Assembly (NCBI GenBank): GCA_003550305.1
Contig: QKYT01000177.1
Location: 129,432 to 193,431, forward strand
DNA length: 64,000 nucleotides
Source: Glomus cerebriforme
Taxonomy: Eukaryota; Glomeromycota; Glomeromycetes; Glomerales; Glomeraceae
Direction of reading: 5' to 3'
Both the position numbers and the translations under genes were made by a program. This document shows, in pieces, positions 45,602-57,254 of this stretch; the first letter of the stretch is position 1, and each line of letters starts with the position of its first letter. The notes under the pieces were generated by a model, which was given only the letters and a program-made list of their open reading frames with translations, ran no database searches and had not been told where the DNA came from.

Positions 45602-46645
45602 ATGACAAGATATACAAAACTAGAAAAGAAGAAATATGAAAAAGCTGCTGGGTTTGAAGGATATAACATTAAACCATTTCAACCAGATATAGTAGCCAAA
45701 CAAGAAAATACTGAAATAATTGAAGATACAAAGCAGGAAAATAAGAGAAAAATTCAGCTTGATCTTTCAATCAATAAAGAAGCAAAATCTGGTGTCAATA
45801 AGTCTGAATTTGGAAAGAACCCTAAAAAGAAAAGAAAATTATATAAAATTAAGAAATCTGAAGAACAAAGCACTATGGGTATTTATAATTATTTTCTAAA
45901 GATGATTTTACTTTATTTCGTATAACTAAATACGAATTGTGTGAAGTTTCAGAAATTCCGGAAGGTAGATCGAAAAAATCAGAAAAACGTAGACTGAGAC
46001 GAATAAAAGAACGTCAAAATAAAACTGTACGATAATCGAATACCCTTTCTTTATTATATATAATTCATCTCGATAAAAAAAAAACTAAGAATACGCACGC
46101 GTCTTGTCCATACAGATATGTTTTGGATGCAGGAAGAATGGTCATAGCGTTAAGGATTGTCCAGATGCAAAAGAACAAGGTATAGGCATGTGCTACAATT
46201 GCGGTTCAACCGAACATAATGCCAAAGATTGCAAAAAACCTATTAAAGTAGGTAATGAATACATCTATGCAAAATGCTTTATTTGTAATGAGCAAGGACA
46301 TCTTTCAAGACAATGTCCTAAAAATGAAAAAGGATTATATCCTAATGGTGGCTCATGTAGATTCTGTAATCAAGTAACTCATTTGGCAAAGAACTGCACA
46401 TTAAAAAATAGAAAAGGTAAACTAAACTATAAATTAATTCTTATTAATTAAATGATTATTTTATTTATAACTTTTCTTTTATATACGTTATAGATATTGG
46501 AACAAGTGTTATAGGTAAATTGAATTCGCAGCATGGTGCTGATGATGATGATTTTCACATTCAAATTCAAGAAAAGTCCGATGAAGAAGTAAATACTATG
46601 AAAACTGAAAAAAACAAATCGAAAAAGAAAATCGTAAAATTTTAA
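45602..46645 (+). CDS. Zinc-knuckle protein, ZCCHC9-like
   Basis: Four exons (45602-45878, 45953-46026, 46116-46416, 46494-46645) join in phase to 267 residues. The N-terminus is basic with a PKKKRKLYKIKK stretch, a likely nuclear/nucleolar signal. Next comes EKRRLRRIKERQNKTICFGC and four CCHC knuckles: CFGCRKNGHSVKDC, CYNCGSTEHNAKDC, CFICNEQGHLSRQC and CRFCNQVTHLAKNC, with the conserved NEKGLYPNGGSC between the last two. This arrangement matches ZCCHC9, a nucleolar RNA-binding protein. The C-terminus is acidic then lysine-rich. The RNA target is not known from sequence. The first in-frame ATG was used as start. Confidence 0.92.
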
Positions 46646-47126
46646 ATTATTTTATTTATATTTGTGGAAAGGCATGTGATAAACCAAAATTTCCCTAATA
46701 CTCATGTTCATTTGAAAACCTATTTTTCAAGTTCTATTTATCTTAGTAGAAAAATTGGATAAGGTTGAAATGGATTTGGATTTTAGTAAACTTGAGTTTT
46801 ATTAAATTAAATTGTTTCAAATTAATAAATAATAAAAATCATTCCTAACAACTTAAATATTTAGCGTAAGTTACAGTAAGAGATAAAATATAATGATTAA
46901 TAAATTAATTTATTAAAAACTGGATCAATTTTTTGATATCTTATTACTCATAAAAGTTTACCATATGAAGACTTAAAACATTATGAATTAATAAATTAGT
47001 TCTAATTCATTCATCAGACATCAATCATCACATTTGAGGATTCCTCTCTTGAAATTATTTTCAACTTGAATTTGCTTAAATAAAGTAGAACTCCAATAAT
47101 CTTTCCAATATTAACAACATCTTTTT
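46646..47126. other. Convergent intergenic region
   Basis: AT-rich spacer between the 3' ends of two genes. It has AATAAA-like words for both strands (for example AATAAATAATAAAAATC near 46825). No other structure. Confidence 0.5.
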
Positions 47127-48243
47127 TTATTGGTTTCTTTTCTCTCCTTTTTGTTTCTCCTCTTCATCTTGCCCATTATTATTATCTGGTTCTTGTTGAT
47201 CTTCAACTAAACCTAAACCTAATAATCCTTTAAGATTCAAACTTCCCATTGGAACATATTTGGGTTCACCAGGACCATCATTAACAACTTTTAATTTTTC
47301 ACTTCCGTCAGGAACTCTATTTGCAAATACAACTCTAACATATTTGTAAAGATAAACTCTCCTCTTCGCTGGAGAACAAAATTGTAAGTGAATAGCATAT
47401 CTTAAAGTTGACTTTGCGAATGAATTATTCTTGTTAATATTGATTTCATTTTCAACGCCATAATCTTGGATCATTGAATTATAAGATAAAGGAATTGTAT
47501 AAGATTTTTGTCTAATAAAAGTTTTTGTGCCTGGTGGCATATCTGATAAATCATACGGAACTAAAAAAATTTTCACTGCAGTTTTATTTGGATTTTTTAT
47601 AACTATTTGCAATTGTCCTTTCAATGGGAGTCGATAGCCACCGGTAAACTTTTTAAATCTTTCACCAGTTAATCCATTTTCTAAATCAACATTACCAACG
47701 TATGGTGTCACTGGATTATCAACATCTTGTAATTCATAAAAATGTGCAGGAAATGTGAGATTGATATGTGGAGGACATTTTAATGATGGTTTACAGTTCC
47801 CTATACCTAATACTCCTATTTGTGCAATAAAAGTAATTGGCTTTGATGGAAACGTGGACATACGACCATTAAGTATTGACTCCTAAAAGGTGGAATTTTG
47901 ATAATGAATTAATGAATTCAATTAGAAGGATAATCACAGAATTATAATTTTACGATACCTCATAACTGCCTACTAAACTACCAAATAACTCATTGCTAAT
48001 TTGAGAATTATGCCTCATTGACCTAAAACTATTAGATGTAGACGATAAAGCCGTCATAAATGACGTATCAGTAAACCCGAAACTACTGGAAGAAGAACGA
48101 CTATGATTACTGCGACTTGGGTAATACACGTTCGCTCTTCTTGAACTAGTAATTGGGATCGGTACAGATCCATGAGATGAGGTTGAGTAAGCAAGTGGAC
48201 TTGTTGGAGTTGTTGGGGAATACGAATAAATTTGCTGTGGCAT
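47127..48243 (-). CDS. Atos/FAM214 family protein
   Basis: Animal Atos proteins are nuclear transcriptional regulators with a DUF4210 (Atos-like) segment and a C-terminal domain once annotated as chromosome segregation during meiosis. Two exons (47959-48243, 47127-47882) join in phase to 346 residues. Seen: a Ser/Pro/Tyr-rich N-terminus, then FGSLVGSYEESILNGRM, the core of the Atos-like domain; CPPHINLTFPAHFYEL, PYVGNVDLENG, GYRLPLKGQLQIVIKNPNKT, IFLVPYDLSDMPPGTKTFIRQ and LRYAIHLQFCSPAKRRVYLY, which match the C-terminal domain. The tail is acidic and Gln/Asn-rich. The true start is the ATG at 48243; a longer frame to 48276 lacks an ATG. The role in fungi is not known to me. Confidence 0.9.
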
Positions 48244-48771
48244 ATGGTAGCTCTGTAGAAGTAATATAAACTGCAAACTAAAAAATTTTCACTTCACTGT
48301 TTCCCAACAAATATAGAGAAGCTAAATAAGTAAACCCGGTTGATTTAGAAAGTTAAAGTTATAATATTTCAAATGAAACCCCCACATGTTTTTTTATATT
48401 TTTACAAAATTTTATTTAATGTATAAGTTGCGCTTTATGCTCAGCCATTTTTCTACAGCCAGACATATGACATATGATGATAGATCTGCGAGTGTGATAC
48501 AGGCCAGTTTTCAATGTCACAAAAAAATAACCGTGAGAAATCAATATTTCGTGTAACAAAATTTTATCATTCAATCAGAAATTGTATGCTGTGCCAATCT
48601 TTTTACTACATTTTAACTTCTTGATCTCTCTTCGATTATGTCATTTTCTCAACCCATGATTTTCTTATGTCTAAAATGAGTAACCTGTTATCCGATAATA
48701 CATCTCGAGTGAACCACCTTTTTTTTTAAAAAAAACTCCAGCACTTTTCAACACTTCAAAAATATTTTTGA
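48244..48771. promoter_or_regulatory. Divergent region, Atos-like / C2H2 gene
   Basis: 528 bp between two start codons, with a T-rich tract before the plus-strand ATG. There is a CATATGACATATGATG repeat of CATATG near 48465-48480. No specific regulator can be named. Confidence 0.4.
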
Positions 48772-50196
48772 ATGGCTAGGCTACCAATTCTTACTATTAT
48801 CGAATATCCAGTATCTGATCATAATTCAGGTTAGAGCTATAAAATTTTATTTCTTAAAATTTTTAATATATATAATGTATATAACTTTATTTATTAAAGA
48901 CGCTGAAATCGACTTGGACTCGGACTCAAACTCTGACGCTGAGTTTAAACTTGAGAAGAACGAAATGTTAACCAACGAGGTTCCGTTTATTGACTACTCA
49001 GATAGAGTTGGGGTAACTTTTGTTTCCGCTCAAGAAAACGAAGGATTACCAGCAAGTTCCGCGCTAGAAACTGAGGGAACGTCAACTTCTTTGCAAAATG
49101 ATGCGATGTCGTTAGATAGTTCTATTTTTGGATCCTCTATGAGTGAAGATAATTGGACTAATGATGTAAGAATGAAGAATATATTGTGAATTTTTATATA
49201 CAGTATATGTCAATTAAATTTTCAATAGACCGATGAAGAGAAAAACGATAATAATGAAGAATATCATAGTGCTGATCTCGACGACGAAGATGAAGGCGAT
49301 ATCGACGACGATCCTAGCGGTGATTATGTAGGTCCTGATAAGAAACTTTTAGATCACACTAGTGAGTATGATGAAGATGGCGATAATGATAAAAATACTA
49401 ATTAAGATTATGTTTAAAATTAAAAAAAACTGATTATGATTTTATATTTAAAGTTTCAGCTAAGAAAGCAAGTCCCAGACCTGTAAAATCAGATACTAAA
49501 TCTCAAAAATCAAGAAAAAAGTCTTTTAAATGTAATGTAAAAAGTTGTGGAAGATATTTCACCACATTAGTTGGACTTCACCTGCACCAAAGGATACATC
49601 CAGGCAAGCCATCTATGTGTAATAATCCCGGGTGCAATATGAAATTCTCATGTCTTAATGACTTGACAAAACACAAAATGAAAAATCATCCTGAGGATAA
49701 ACCACATGTTTGTAATACAAACAAATGTGGCAAAAGATTCGCTAGATTTTCAGATCTAAGGAAACACCAAAAAATCCACACAAGAGAAAAATTAAAATGT
49801 CCAAGTCGAGGATGTGATAAAATATTTTCGCGCCAGGATTACCTTAAAAAACACCTGGAGATGCATTCAAACTGTAAGCGATTTAAATGTCAATCTTCCA
49901 GATGTAATAAGAAGTTTGATTGCCGAACCGATTTAATAAGACACACAAGATCTCACACCGGCATCAAGCCTTTTTGTTGTACATGGGAAAATTGTAGTGT
50001 TAAATTCACTCGGGCCGAACATTTACGAAGACACCAAAAAATACATACTGGCGAAGAACAATTTAAATGTACCGAACCAGGATGCACCGCAAATTACAAA
50101 TACCTGTATCTTCTGAGAATTCATCGTGAAGAAACAGAACACAGAGAATTTGCTATTCCACCAAAAGTTATTGGTAAAAAATTATTAGATTGTTAA
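48772..50196 (+). CDS. C2H2 zinc-finger protein, TFIIIA-like fingers, acidic N-terminus
   Basis: Four exons (48772-48829, 48900-49165, 49229-49361, 49460-50196) join in phase to 397 residues. The N-terminal half is very acidic (DLDSDSNSDAEF, DLDDEDEGDIDDDPSG), looking like an activation or histone-binding segment. The C-terminal half has about eight C2H2 fingers of the C-x4-C type, e.g. CNVKSCGRYFTTLVGLHLH, CNTNKCGKRFARFSDLRKH, CPSRGCDKIFSRQDYLKKH, CQSSRCNKKFDCRTDLIRH and CTWENCSVKFTRAEHLRRH, with partial TGE-type linkers. This is the finger style of TFIIIA and of Zic/Gli/YY1-like factors, so sequence-specific DNA or 5S RNA binding is expected. Fungal TFIIIA usually has nine fingers; I do not claim orthology. 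A paralogue lies at 52238-53601. Confidence 0.9.
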
Positions 50197-51673
50197 TTAT
50201 GAGTCTCCGCATAAAGACACAAAGAGATTGTGACCATTAGGAAAGATGAATCCTCATATCACGTGAATAACTTTGACGTGAAGACTTAAACTTATATACT
50301 ATAATTCTGCCTATTTTAGGTTATCTTAAAGTTATCAAGACGTAGTTCTTATTTCTCTTTCATTCTCTTATTTTAACCCCGGAATTTGTATATCCGCATT
50401 GAGAAAATAAATATCATCTCCTTTAATGGAATACTAGTCTTAATCCCACTAGAGAACCTTTTAAGTGCTAAAATTTTGTTTTTTTTCCTCGGAAGGTTTT
50501 AGAGTTTGTAAAGACGTTAACCTAAAGCGCTAAGTGAAGGTTTTTAACAATAAATAATAAAGTATCGTTAATGCATGACATGCATGTGAAATTAGAAGGC
50601 CTTCGGATGGTAAATAACTTAAATAACTTCAAATGTGATTTTTTATGAATCTGCTTATTGGGTATGAATAAATGACCCACAAGAAGTTAATTATGGTTTT
50701 GTCATGTTATATATGGAAGCAAATATAACAGCAGATGCAAAAGTATCGATCTTGATAGGTCTGAGCCTCTGTGGTATACTTGATGCAAATATAATTTATT
50801 TATATTAAGCTTGTATTTTTTATATATCTGAAAATAGTAAAATTTGCATTAAAAGCCTTTATTGACCCGCATATATGTAATATAGTATATGGACTCAAGA
50901 AGGTAATTGTTCAGTACACACTATAAATGGAACTTATCCAGTGATTTATTAGTTACCATTTATTACAACATGCAAGAATTTTGTAATAAATTCCGTTGTG
51001 AACATCAACTATGCATCTTTTTTAATACATTTAAATTTTAAATCTATCAAGATTTAAGAAAGATGCATACCTAAGATCGATACTAGTCCATGCTGATTTA
51101 GGAATGTTCTAAAAACTTAACTTTTTTTTTATTTTATTTAGACAAACAGAATGAAAACTTTTAACATAAGGTTTTTATCTTTTCATATGTCTGGATCTTC
51201 TATTCAGCTCTAATCAAGTTCTTTATCAAGGTAAATNTTATATTTATTTAGCTTTAAATATATCCTAAATTTACTATTTTGCGGCCCGGCCCATTTGCCC
51301 GCAAACTTAGTTTGTAATTCGTGACGTCATGCAGGTTTAGAATTTTTCTTGATAGGTAGAGTAGTGAATTAGAATTTGGACTTAGTTTAGTTAGCAATTA
51401 AGGACTTATACTTTTAATCATATCAGACAAAGAGTGAAACAATTTAAATTGTGGAAATATTCTTAATATATTACTTTTTACATAAAAATTTATTCTACAC
51501 TGACCGCTTTAAAATTCAAATTATTGCGCCTCTTTATAATATCCAAGACGAGTGTTTTTGGCACTCCTTGGAATACGTTATGAATGCAAAAAAAAAATAA
51601 AGTCATATTTGATTATTACGAGATGATTTCGTGTCAGCTTTAATTCTCCTGGATAACAGATATTCCGCAACTC
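50197..51673. other. Intergenic region without recognised gene
   Basis: Mostly AT-rich with one undetermined base at 51237. Near 51284-51304 there is a GC-rich inverted word (GCGGCCCGGCCCATTTGCCC). CACGTG occurs near 50262. No open frame with coding character was found. Confidence 0.45.
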
Positions 51674-51875
51674 CCCCAGCGTCACCATCAAAAAAAGTAT
51701 GGACACGTGATATTTACTAATTAAATATGCACGAGCACGTGAAAGCATGTGGCACGCCTGTGATAAATAGGGCGTGACAAATAATTTGTTCCTCAGATAA
51801 ATAGTAATTATGCGTCACGCCAGTGACAATTATTTTATGATCACGTGTTCGTACTTTTTGATGGTGACGCTGGGG
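51674..51875. mobile_element. MITE with about 40-bp inverted ends and CACGTG boxes
   Basis: The left end reads CCCCAGCGTCACCATCAAAA; the reverse complement of the right end is the same for 20 bases, and similarity continues through AGTA-GAACACGTGATAT for about 40 bp. The element is 202 bp and non-coding. It contains CACGTG near both ends plus the central pair AGCACGTGAAAG and GGCGTGACAAATAATT. I could not settle the target duplication. It lies about 360 bp upstream of the second C2H2 gene. Confidence 0.8.
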
Positions 51876-52237
51876 AAGGCCATTAAATCACGTGATATTA
51901 CTGATAAATCCCAATTTAGTAAAACATCATGCGTAAACAATTTGTTTGGATAAATTTATAAACAATAACCAATTCTTCTTTCTTCAGTTCATATTCGTGT
52001 TTATTTTTAAACCGAAAATCGTTATATTTATATTTCTCCTTCGAACAACATAAAGTTTAAAACCTTCTTTATAACGAGAAATATAACAAATTTTGATTAT
52101 TGTCGTACAAGACGATCATCAAATAAAAACCATCATTCTTTTTTTTGGATTTTATTGAAAAAAAACAAACGATTAATTTATAATCATTATTATTCATTAT
52201 TATCAAAAAGATCTTTGAAAATTTACACCACTTTAAA
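51876..52237. promoter_or_regulatory. Upstream region of the second C2H2 gene
   Basis: It starts with another CACGTGAT word (about 51888) next to the MITE, then becomes T-rich and A-rich. It should contain the promoter and leader of the gene at 52238. Confidence 0.35.
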
Positions 52238-53601
52238 ATGAATAAATTAGCGGTGCCTCGTTCCTTTAACAACTTTTATAGGTCACCGCATAGCAAAAGT
52301 CATCTTACACAGTTAGGCACTTTTTCAGAATTTGGCTTTTCTGCCTTCCCAAGTTTTGATTACAATAAAGAAAATTCAAAGTTCGAGGTAATTTATAAAA
52401 AAAATTTATTCCCGAGATTAAGTTCAAAGAAATAAAAAAAATTATTCTGACGGTTTTTTTTCTTATTTATTAGAGATATGATTCTAGTAGTGAAAATAGT
52501 GATGAAGATACTATCGTTAATGATGACGAGAAAGATTGTATGAATTTTGATGTAAAGGATTACAATGAAGATATGGGCGAAAATATGGTTAAGAATATTG
52601 ACGATAAAGACGGTCACTCTCACTCGAATTGTGTCGATCCCTCAAGTCACATTGAAGATAATAACTGTAGTAAAATATGTGATGATGTTACCAAGGATAC
52701 AGATAGTTCAAACCCTGATATTATAAAAGAGTTCGTTTGTAATGAATGTAAGAAAGGATTCTCATCAAGTCGAGGTCTTAATGTGCATAAAAAGGTACAT
52801 TATATTGTATGCAGTGAAAAAGGATGCGGAAAAAGGGTTTTAAATCGAATAGGCTTGTTGAGACATATGAGAGTTCATAAAGTAAAAAAACAAAATCAAA
52901 ACGTAGAAAACGTAAAAAAACCACATAAATGTGATTGGCCAGGTTGTGAAAATAGGTTTACGAAAAAATATACTTTAAAAATGCACATGAGGACCCACAC
53001 CGGAGAAAAACCGTACGAATGTGATTGGTCAGGTTGCGGAAAAAATTTTGCGCAATCATATAATTTAAAATGTCACCAAAGAACTCATACTGGAGAAAAA
53101 CCATTCAAATGTGAATGGAAACGTTGTAGAAAGGAATTTTCTCAAAAATATACTTTAAAAGTCCATATGAGAACTCATACTGGAGAAAAACCTTACGTTT
53201 GTGATTGGCCTGATTGTGAAAAAAATTTTGCGCGTTTATATAGTTTAAAATGTCACAAGAGAATCCACACCGGAGAAAAACCTTACAAATGTGAATGGAA
53301 TAACTGTGGAAAACAGTTTTCGCAATTGTATGGTTTAAAATGTCACCAAAGAACCCATACTGGAGAAAAACCATACAATTGTGAATGGGCAGGATGTGAT
53401 AAAAAATTTTCTCATACAAGCAATCGTAGAGTTCATTTGAGGTCTCATACGGGTGAAAGACCGTACAAGTGCACTAAAAGAAGTTGCGAAAAAAGATTTT
53501 CACGAGTCGATTTATGTAAATTACACATAAAGACTCACCATGGAGAAAATCCGAACGAAGGAAAACGCAGAAGTGAAAGAAAGAAGTCCAATCGTAAATA
53601 A
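52238..53601 (+). CDS. C2H2 zinc-finger protein with near-identical tandem fingers
   Basis: Two exons (52238-52387, 52474-53601) join in phase to 425 residues. After an N-terminal part with FSEFGFSAFPSFDYNKENS, an acidic Asp/Glu/Ser stretch with a His-rich DGHSHSNC follows. Then come two irregular fingers (CNECKKGFSSSRGLNVH, CSEKGCGKRVLNRIGLLRH) and seven regular ones joined by HTGEKPY/F linkers: CDWPGCENRFTKKYTLKMH, CDWSGCGKNFAQSYNLKCH, CEWKRCRKEFSQKYTLKVH and so on, ending with CTKRSCEKRFSRVDLCKLH. The tail is basic. The regularity at DNA level, with near-repeats of 90 bases, suggests recent finger duplication. It is a likely nuclear DNA-binding protein; target unknown. Confidence 0.92.
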
Positions 53602-53942
53602 ATGTCAGAAGATATAATTTTAAAAACTTTTACAGTAATAAAATAATTAGAATATATATATATAGATATTTATTATGAGCCGTGGCGCTTTTTACGGAGT
53701 ATTTCTCTTCAATTTCCGGAGAAAATTTTTTAGTATACCAATCATATTTAAATAAATCATTTTGCAATGCGTGATACACTTTTTGAACCAAATACAATAT
53801 CAGATATGAAGGAATAATAGATTCTATTACTATTTAAGTTGAATATTTTAAAATCTAATATAAAAGTTTACCGGTTTATATGAATGGGTTTAATATTATT
53901 TTTGGTTAAGTAATATTTCAAAATAAATTTATTATTCAAAGT
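53602..53942. other. Convergent intergenic region
   Basis: AT-rich 3' flanks of the C2H2 gene and the S1/P1 nuclease gene, with a TA repeat near 53650. Nothing else. Confidence 0.5.
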
Positions 53943-55290
53943 TTATCCTAATAAACTATTTAATACAGCAGCAATTCTAATACCAGCAATAGCTAATAAT
54001 TTTTCCACAATTCTAGTTCGTTTAATCCTTTCATAATATATTCCTTCACTTAATTCCGTATCAGGCTTATAATCTTTCCAAACAACTTGACAATTTAATT
54101 TATTTATCGGAATGGCCCAAAATTCTGGACAAGAAGCCGAAGGTGGTTGTTTCTTTAAAGAATAATTTTCTTTTTCTTGTTGTGAATTTAATCCAAAATA
54201 AGTTTGTTTATTCCCAAATAATAGTGAATTGGATTTAAGTATATCTTGTGTTTCTTTTTCAAAAGTATATTCTACTCCTTCATTGCAAACAGGCCATTCA
54301 GCTATTTCTTGTCTCCAAATTGTTTTCATTAATTCTAAAATATGTTTAACATATGGTTCATAAAATGGTTCACCATAAAAATTATTTTTAATTAAATTTT
54401 CTTCACCAGAAAATGTAAAATTATATTCATTAAGTTCTCTTATATGTTTCTACAAAAAATTTTAAAGATTAGTTTATATAGTAAGTAAATAATAGATAAA
54501 TTTTATGTGCTTACGTTGATTAGTCTTGAATCCCATATGTAATGTAAACTCGTCTTATGACCTTCAAATATTCCTATTGTATTGTATTTTTATTTTATTT
54601 TCAATAAAATATTAAAAAAAAAAAAATTCATTTAAAAATTGAATTATTACCTCTTGCTCCATTTCCACCTTTAAGTTTTCTTGATACTATAATTGTTTTT
54701 GAAAAATTAAAATTTTTTTATTTTTATTTCTATACATATTTTCCTTTCCTCTTTATTTTCTTTATTTTATATTTACCATGTAAAGGTTGATGTAAATCTC
54801 CAATAAAATGTACAAGAAATTTTAATGCTTCGGCTCTAAATAAAAAGTCCAAATTATTTTTAGGATCTAAACGATTAGTATAATTATGTATCGCTTTTAA
54901 TAAATCAACTTTTGCTGGTGTATATGTAATAAAACAATGGTCTGGAGGATTGTCATGTGGCGAAGAAGCGTAATGCATCCTAGAAGTGAATCTATATTTT
55001 TTTTGATATTTTACTCGATCAGCCCATGATGCAATGCTAAAAATCATGGGAAGGAAAAATATAGAAAAATTTTTATTAAAAGAAATTTTTATTATTACTG
55101 TTATAAAGTTAACTTACAAAACTAGGTTTCCGTTCGCTTCTTTTGGAAGAAGTTCTCGTAAATTTTCCCTCGTTTTGGGTGTAAGAAATCTTTGAGCAAT
55201 CGAGGCAGTAATTTCATGACCCACATATCCGTAAGATGAGACATGATTAACAAATAAAAATAAAATAATGAATAAATGCGAAATTTTCAT
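53943..55290 (-). CDS. Secreted S1/P1-type nuclease
   Basis: S1/P1 nucleases are secreted zinc enzymes that cut single-stranded DNA and RNA and remove 3' phosphates from nucleotides. Five exons (55118-55290, 54777-55036, 54651-54686, 54515-54573, 53943-54449) join in phase to 344 residues. The signal peptide is MKISHLFIILFLFVNHVSS, followed by YGYVGHEITASIAQRFL, the usual start of the mature enzyme but with Tyr where Trp is normal. Zinc-ligand motifs: SWADRVKYQKKY, MHYASSP with the FIGDLHQPLHG motif and SRKLKGGNGARG...GHKTSLHYIWDS; all expected His/Asp ligands appear present. The C-terminus ends AGIRIAAVLNSLL. A secreted nuclease in a soil symbiont may scavenge phosphate or nucleosides; this is inference. 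Confidence 0.93.
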
Positions 55291-56084
55291 TATGATTAAA
55301 TCGAGAGGAAAAAAAATTAGTGGGCACGGTTCTTTTATATATTTTCATAATTCAGGAGTAAATTCCAATCGGTAATAAATTGTACTCCGTATCACCAGGA
55401 AAAAAGTCTATTTCACAAGTTAGATCTCGAAACCAGTTATATGGGGTTCGATCCTATTCTCTTATTCTTTCAGACTAAATTCAGATGCTGTAATAGTTTC
55501 AATTATCCAAAAACTGGTAGTAAAAGTATTGTTTATAAGTGCCAGAATATAACAGATAATGTTCATTTTTGCAAAATTAGAAATGAATGAAATATTTTGT
55601 TGGGGAAACCTTTATGATAAATGCAGTGTTCGCGTTGCCTGTTGCCACATTTTGTCGATCTTTCGGTCTTTGCCCCTTCATATGATCCTACTTTGTCCGA
55701 TCTTTAAACTAAAACGGCCAAATGCAATAATTTAATTTTCTTACCATTTTTACCATTTAAGGAACATCTAACTGTAAATGATTTACAGATGATCTATTAC
55801 TACGCCACGCATCGATTTCACCTTACTATAGCAAAGAGGCTTCCATATTCTATCCATAAAAAGTTAATCATTCTTCTAAGTAACGACATTTTTCCAATCT
55901 TTTTTTTTAAAAAAATTTTTTTTTGACAAAAATGACAAAAATGACAGTTTTTTTTCTAAATTTATATTGACTAAATATTATTTTTTAATTTATGAAGATG
56001 CATAAATTTGTGACACAACCTGATAATGATAGGTCGAAAGTTCGGATCTTCTCTTAGATTTATCATCAATTATACATGACATTT
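55291..56084. other. Nuclease upstream region, otherwise empty
   Basis: Contains the promoter side of the S1/P1 nuclease gene and a block near 55620-55700 with more G+C but no open frame. A poly-T/A run lies near 55900-55930. Confidence 0.45.
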
Positions 56085-56620
56085 CTGCGTCATCTCTTGA
56101 TAGTAAAGTTGACTTTCCAGGGGAATATAATAACAATGATGAATCAATTGACAACCCTCATAATAGAAAGGATTATTCATCTAATGATGTAAAAATTTTA
56201 TTTGTTTTCGTATTTTTAACTCTTTTTTTCCTAATGCAAAGAATTTGGATGAGGAAAGATTTCTGAAAACCCATTCAACCTTAATAATAGTAAAACAAAA
56301 TTCAAGCGACTTGAAAATTTAAAAAAGTATGCAAAATCTCATCACCTCTAATGATAATTCCCCATTTAAGTGCCCATCAAATAGGTTGTGAGGAAAGGTA
56401 TTCAATTATAGTCTGACAAGACATGAGAATCTTATATGTGTGGACCAACTAAGATGTAATAAATTGTTCTATTATTCTAATGCCATCATCGATGGTTTCA
56501 TATTAAGAGACAATGACGATCAGCCATTTCGGTGTAATCAAATAGGATGCCAAAGAAAGTTTTCTGATTCTAGTGAACAATCATTTACTTCACAAATAAA
56601 AGGTCTTTCGTCAACATGAA
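56085..56620 (+). pseudogene. Decayed C2H2 zinc-finger gene
   Basis: The 5' part encodes an acidic Asn/Asp/Ser sequence (EYNNNDESIDNPHNRKDYSS) ending at a splice-like site. The 3' part has finger remnants: FKCPSNRL, then a stop where a finger Cys should be, then GKVFNYSLTRHEN; LRCNKLFYYSN; and FRCNQIGCQRKFSDSSEQ. The layout matches the two intact C2H2 genes at 48772 and 52238, so it is a dead paralogue. Confidence 0.7.
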
Positions 56621-57168
56621 TTTTACTGTCTTTACTCGAGAATTAAATATTAACCAATTTATAAATAAAAATTTGATTAAATTTTAGTAAATTTTCGTAT
56701 TTTGTATTGGAAGAAGTATTAGTTGACAAATTTTTGTTTTCATAGATTAATGTGTTCACATAATATCGATGATATCCAAGAAATTCATAGTCTTTGCGTT
56801 AATAAATAAGCATAAAATAATTCTGCAATCGAAAGATTATAATATAATGATCGATTGTTGAACATCACTATGAGCCAAATATTTATTTTAAATCTTAATG
56901 AACACTATAACATTATAACATTGTGATCCATAATAATACTTATATATATCTAAATTTATGTTCTAGTAATCTATAATTAATTATAATATTGAACTTATTT
57001 ATATGTGAAGTGAAATTAGATTTCAATAAAAATAAATTCTTTATATTATAAATAAATAACCTAATTAACGGAAATTTGAATTTTTGATATAAATTTATAA
57101 TTTATAGGTAAAAAAAAAAAAAAAAAAAAATATTCATAAAATAATAAATAAGAATTTAATGATATCAT
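56621..57168. other. Intergenic DNA before the tRNA gene
   Basis: AT-rich with a long A-run at 57112-57130. No gene seen. Confidence 0.5.
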
Positions 57169-57254
57169 GGCCGTGTAGATCAGTGGATAGATCGTCTGCC
57201 TCCGGTTGTATTTGGGCAAGCAGAAGGTCGTAGGTTCAAACCCTACCACGGTCG
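57169..57254 (+). tRNA. tRNA-Arg(CCG) with 13-nt intron
   Basis: The cloverleaf can be drawn in full: acceptor GGCCGTG/CACGGTC (one G-U pair), D stem GATC/GATC, anticodon stem TCTGC/GCAGA, variable AGGTC, T stem GTAGG/CCTAC with TTCAAAC loop, and discriminator G. The anticodon loop reads C-T-CCG-G, then a 13-base intron (57206-57218) and A; position 37/38 is the standard eukaryotic site. Internal promoters are present: A box TAGATCAGTGGA and B box GGTTCAAACCC. The anticodon CCG reads the arginine codon CGG, rare in an AT-rich genome. Confidence 0.93.

Noticed and set aside
53105..53419. Minus-strand 104-codon frame inside the second C2H2 gene
   Set aside because: Antisense of tandem zinc fingers, whose periodicity keeps reverse frames open.
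57061..57249. Minus-strand 62-codon frame beginning MVGFEPTTFCLP
   Set aside because: It is the antisense of the tRNA-Arg gene; MVGFEPTT frames are a recurrent artefact.
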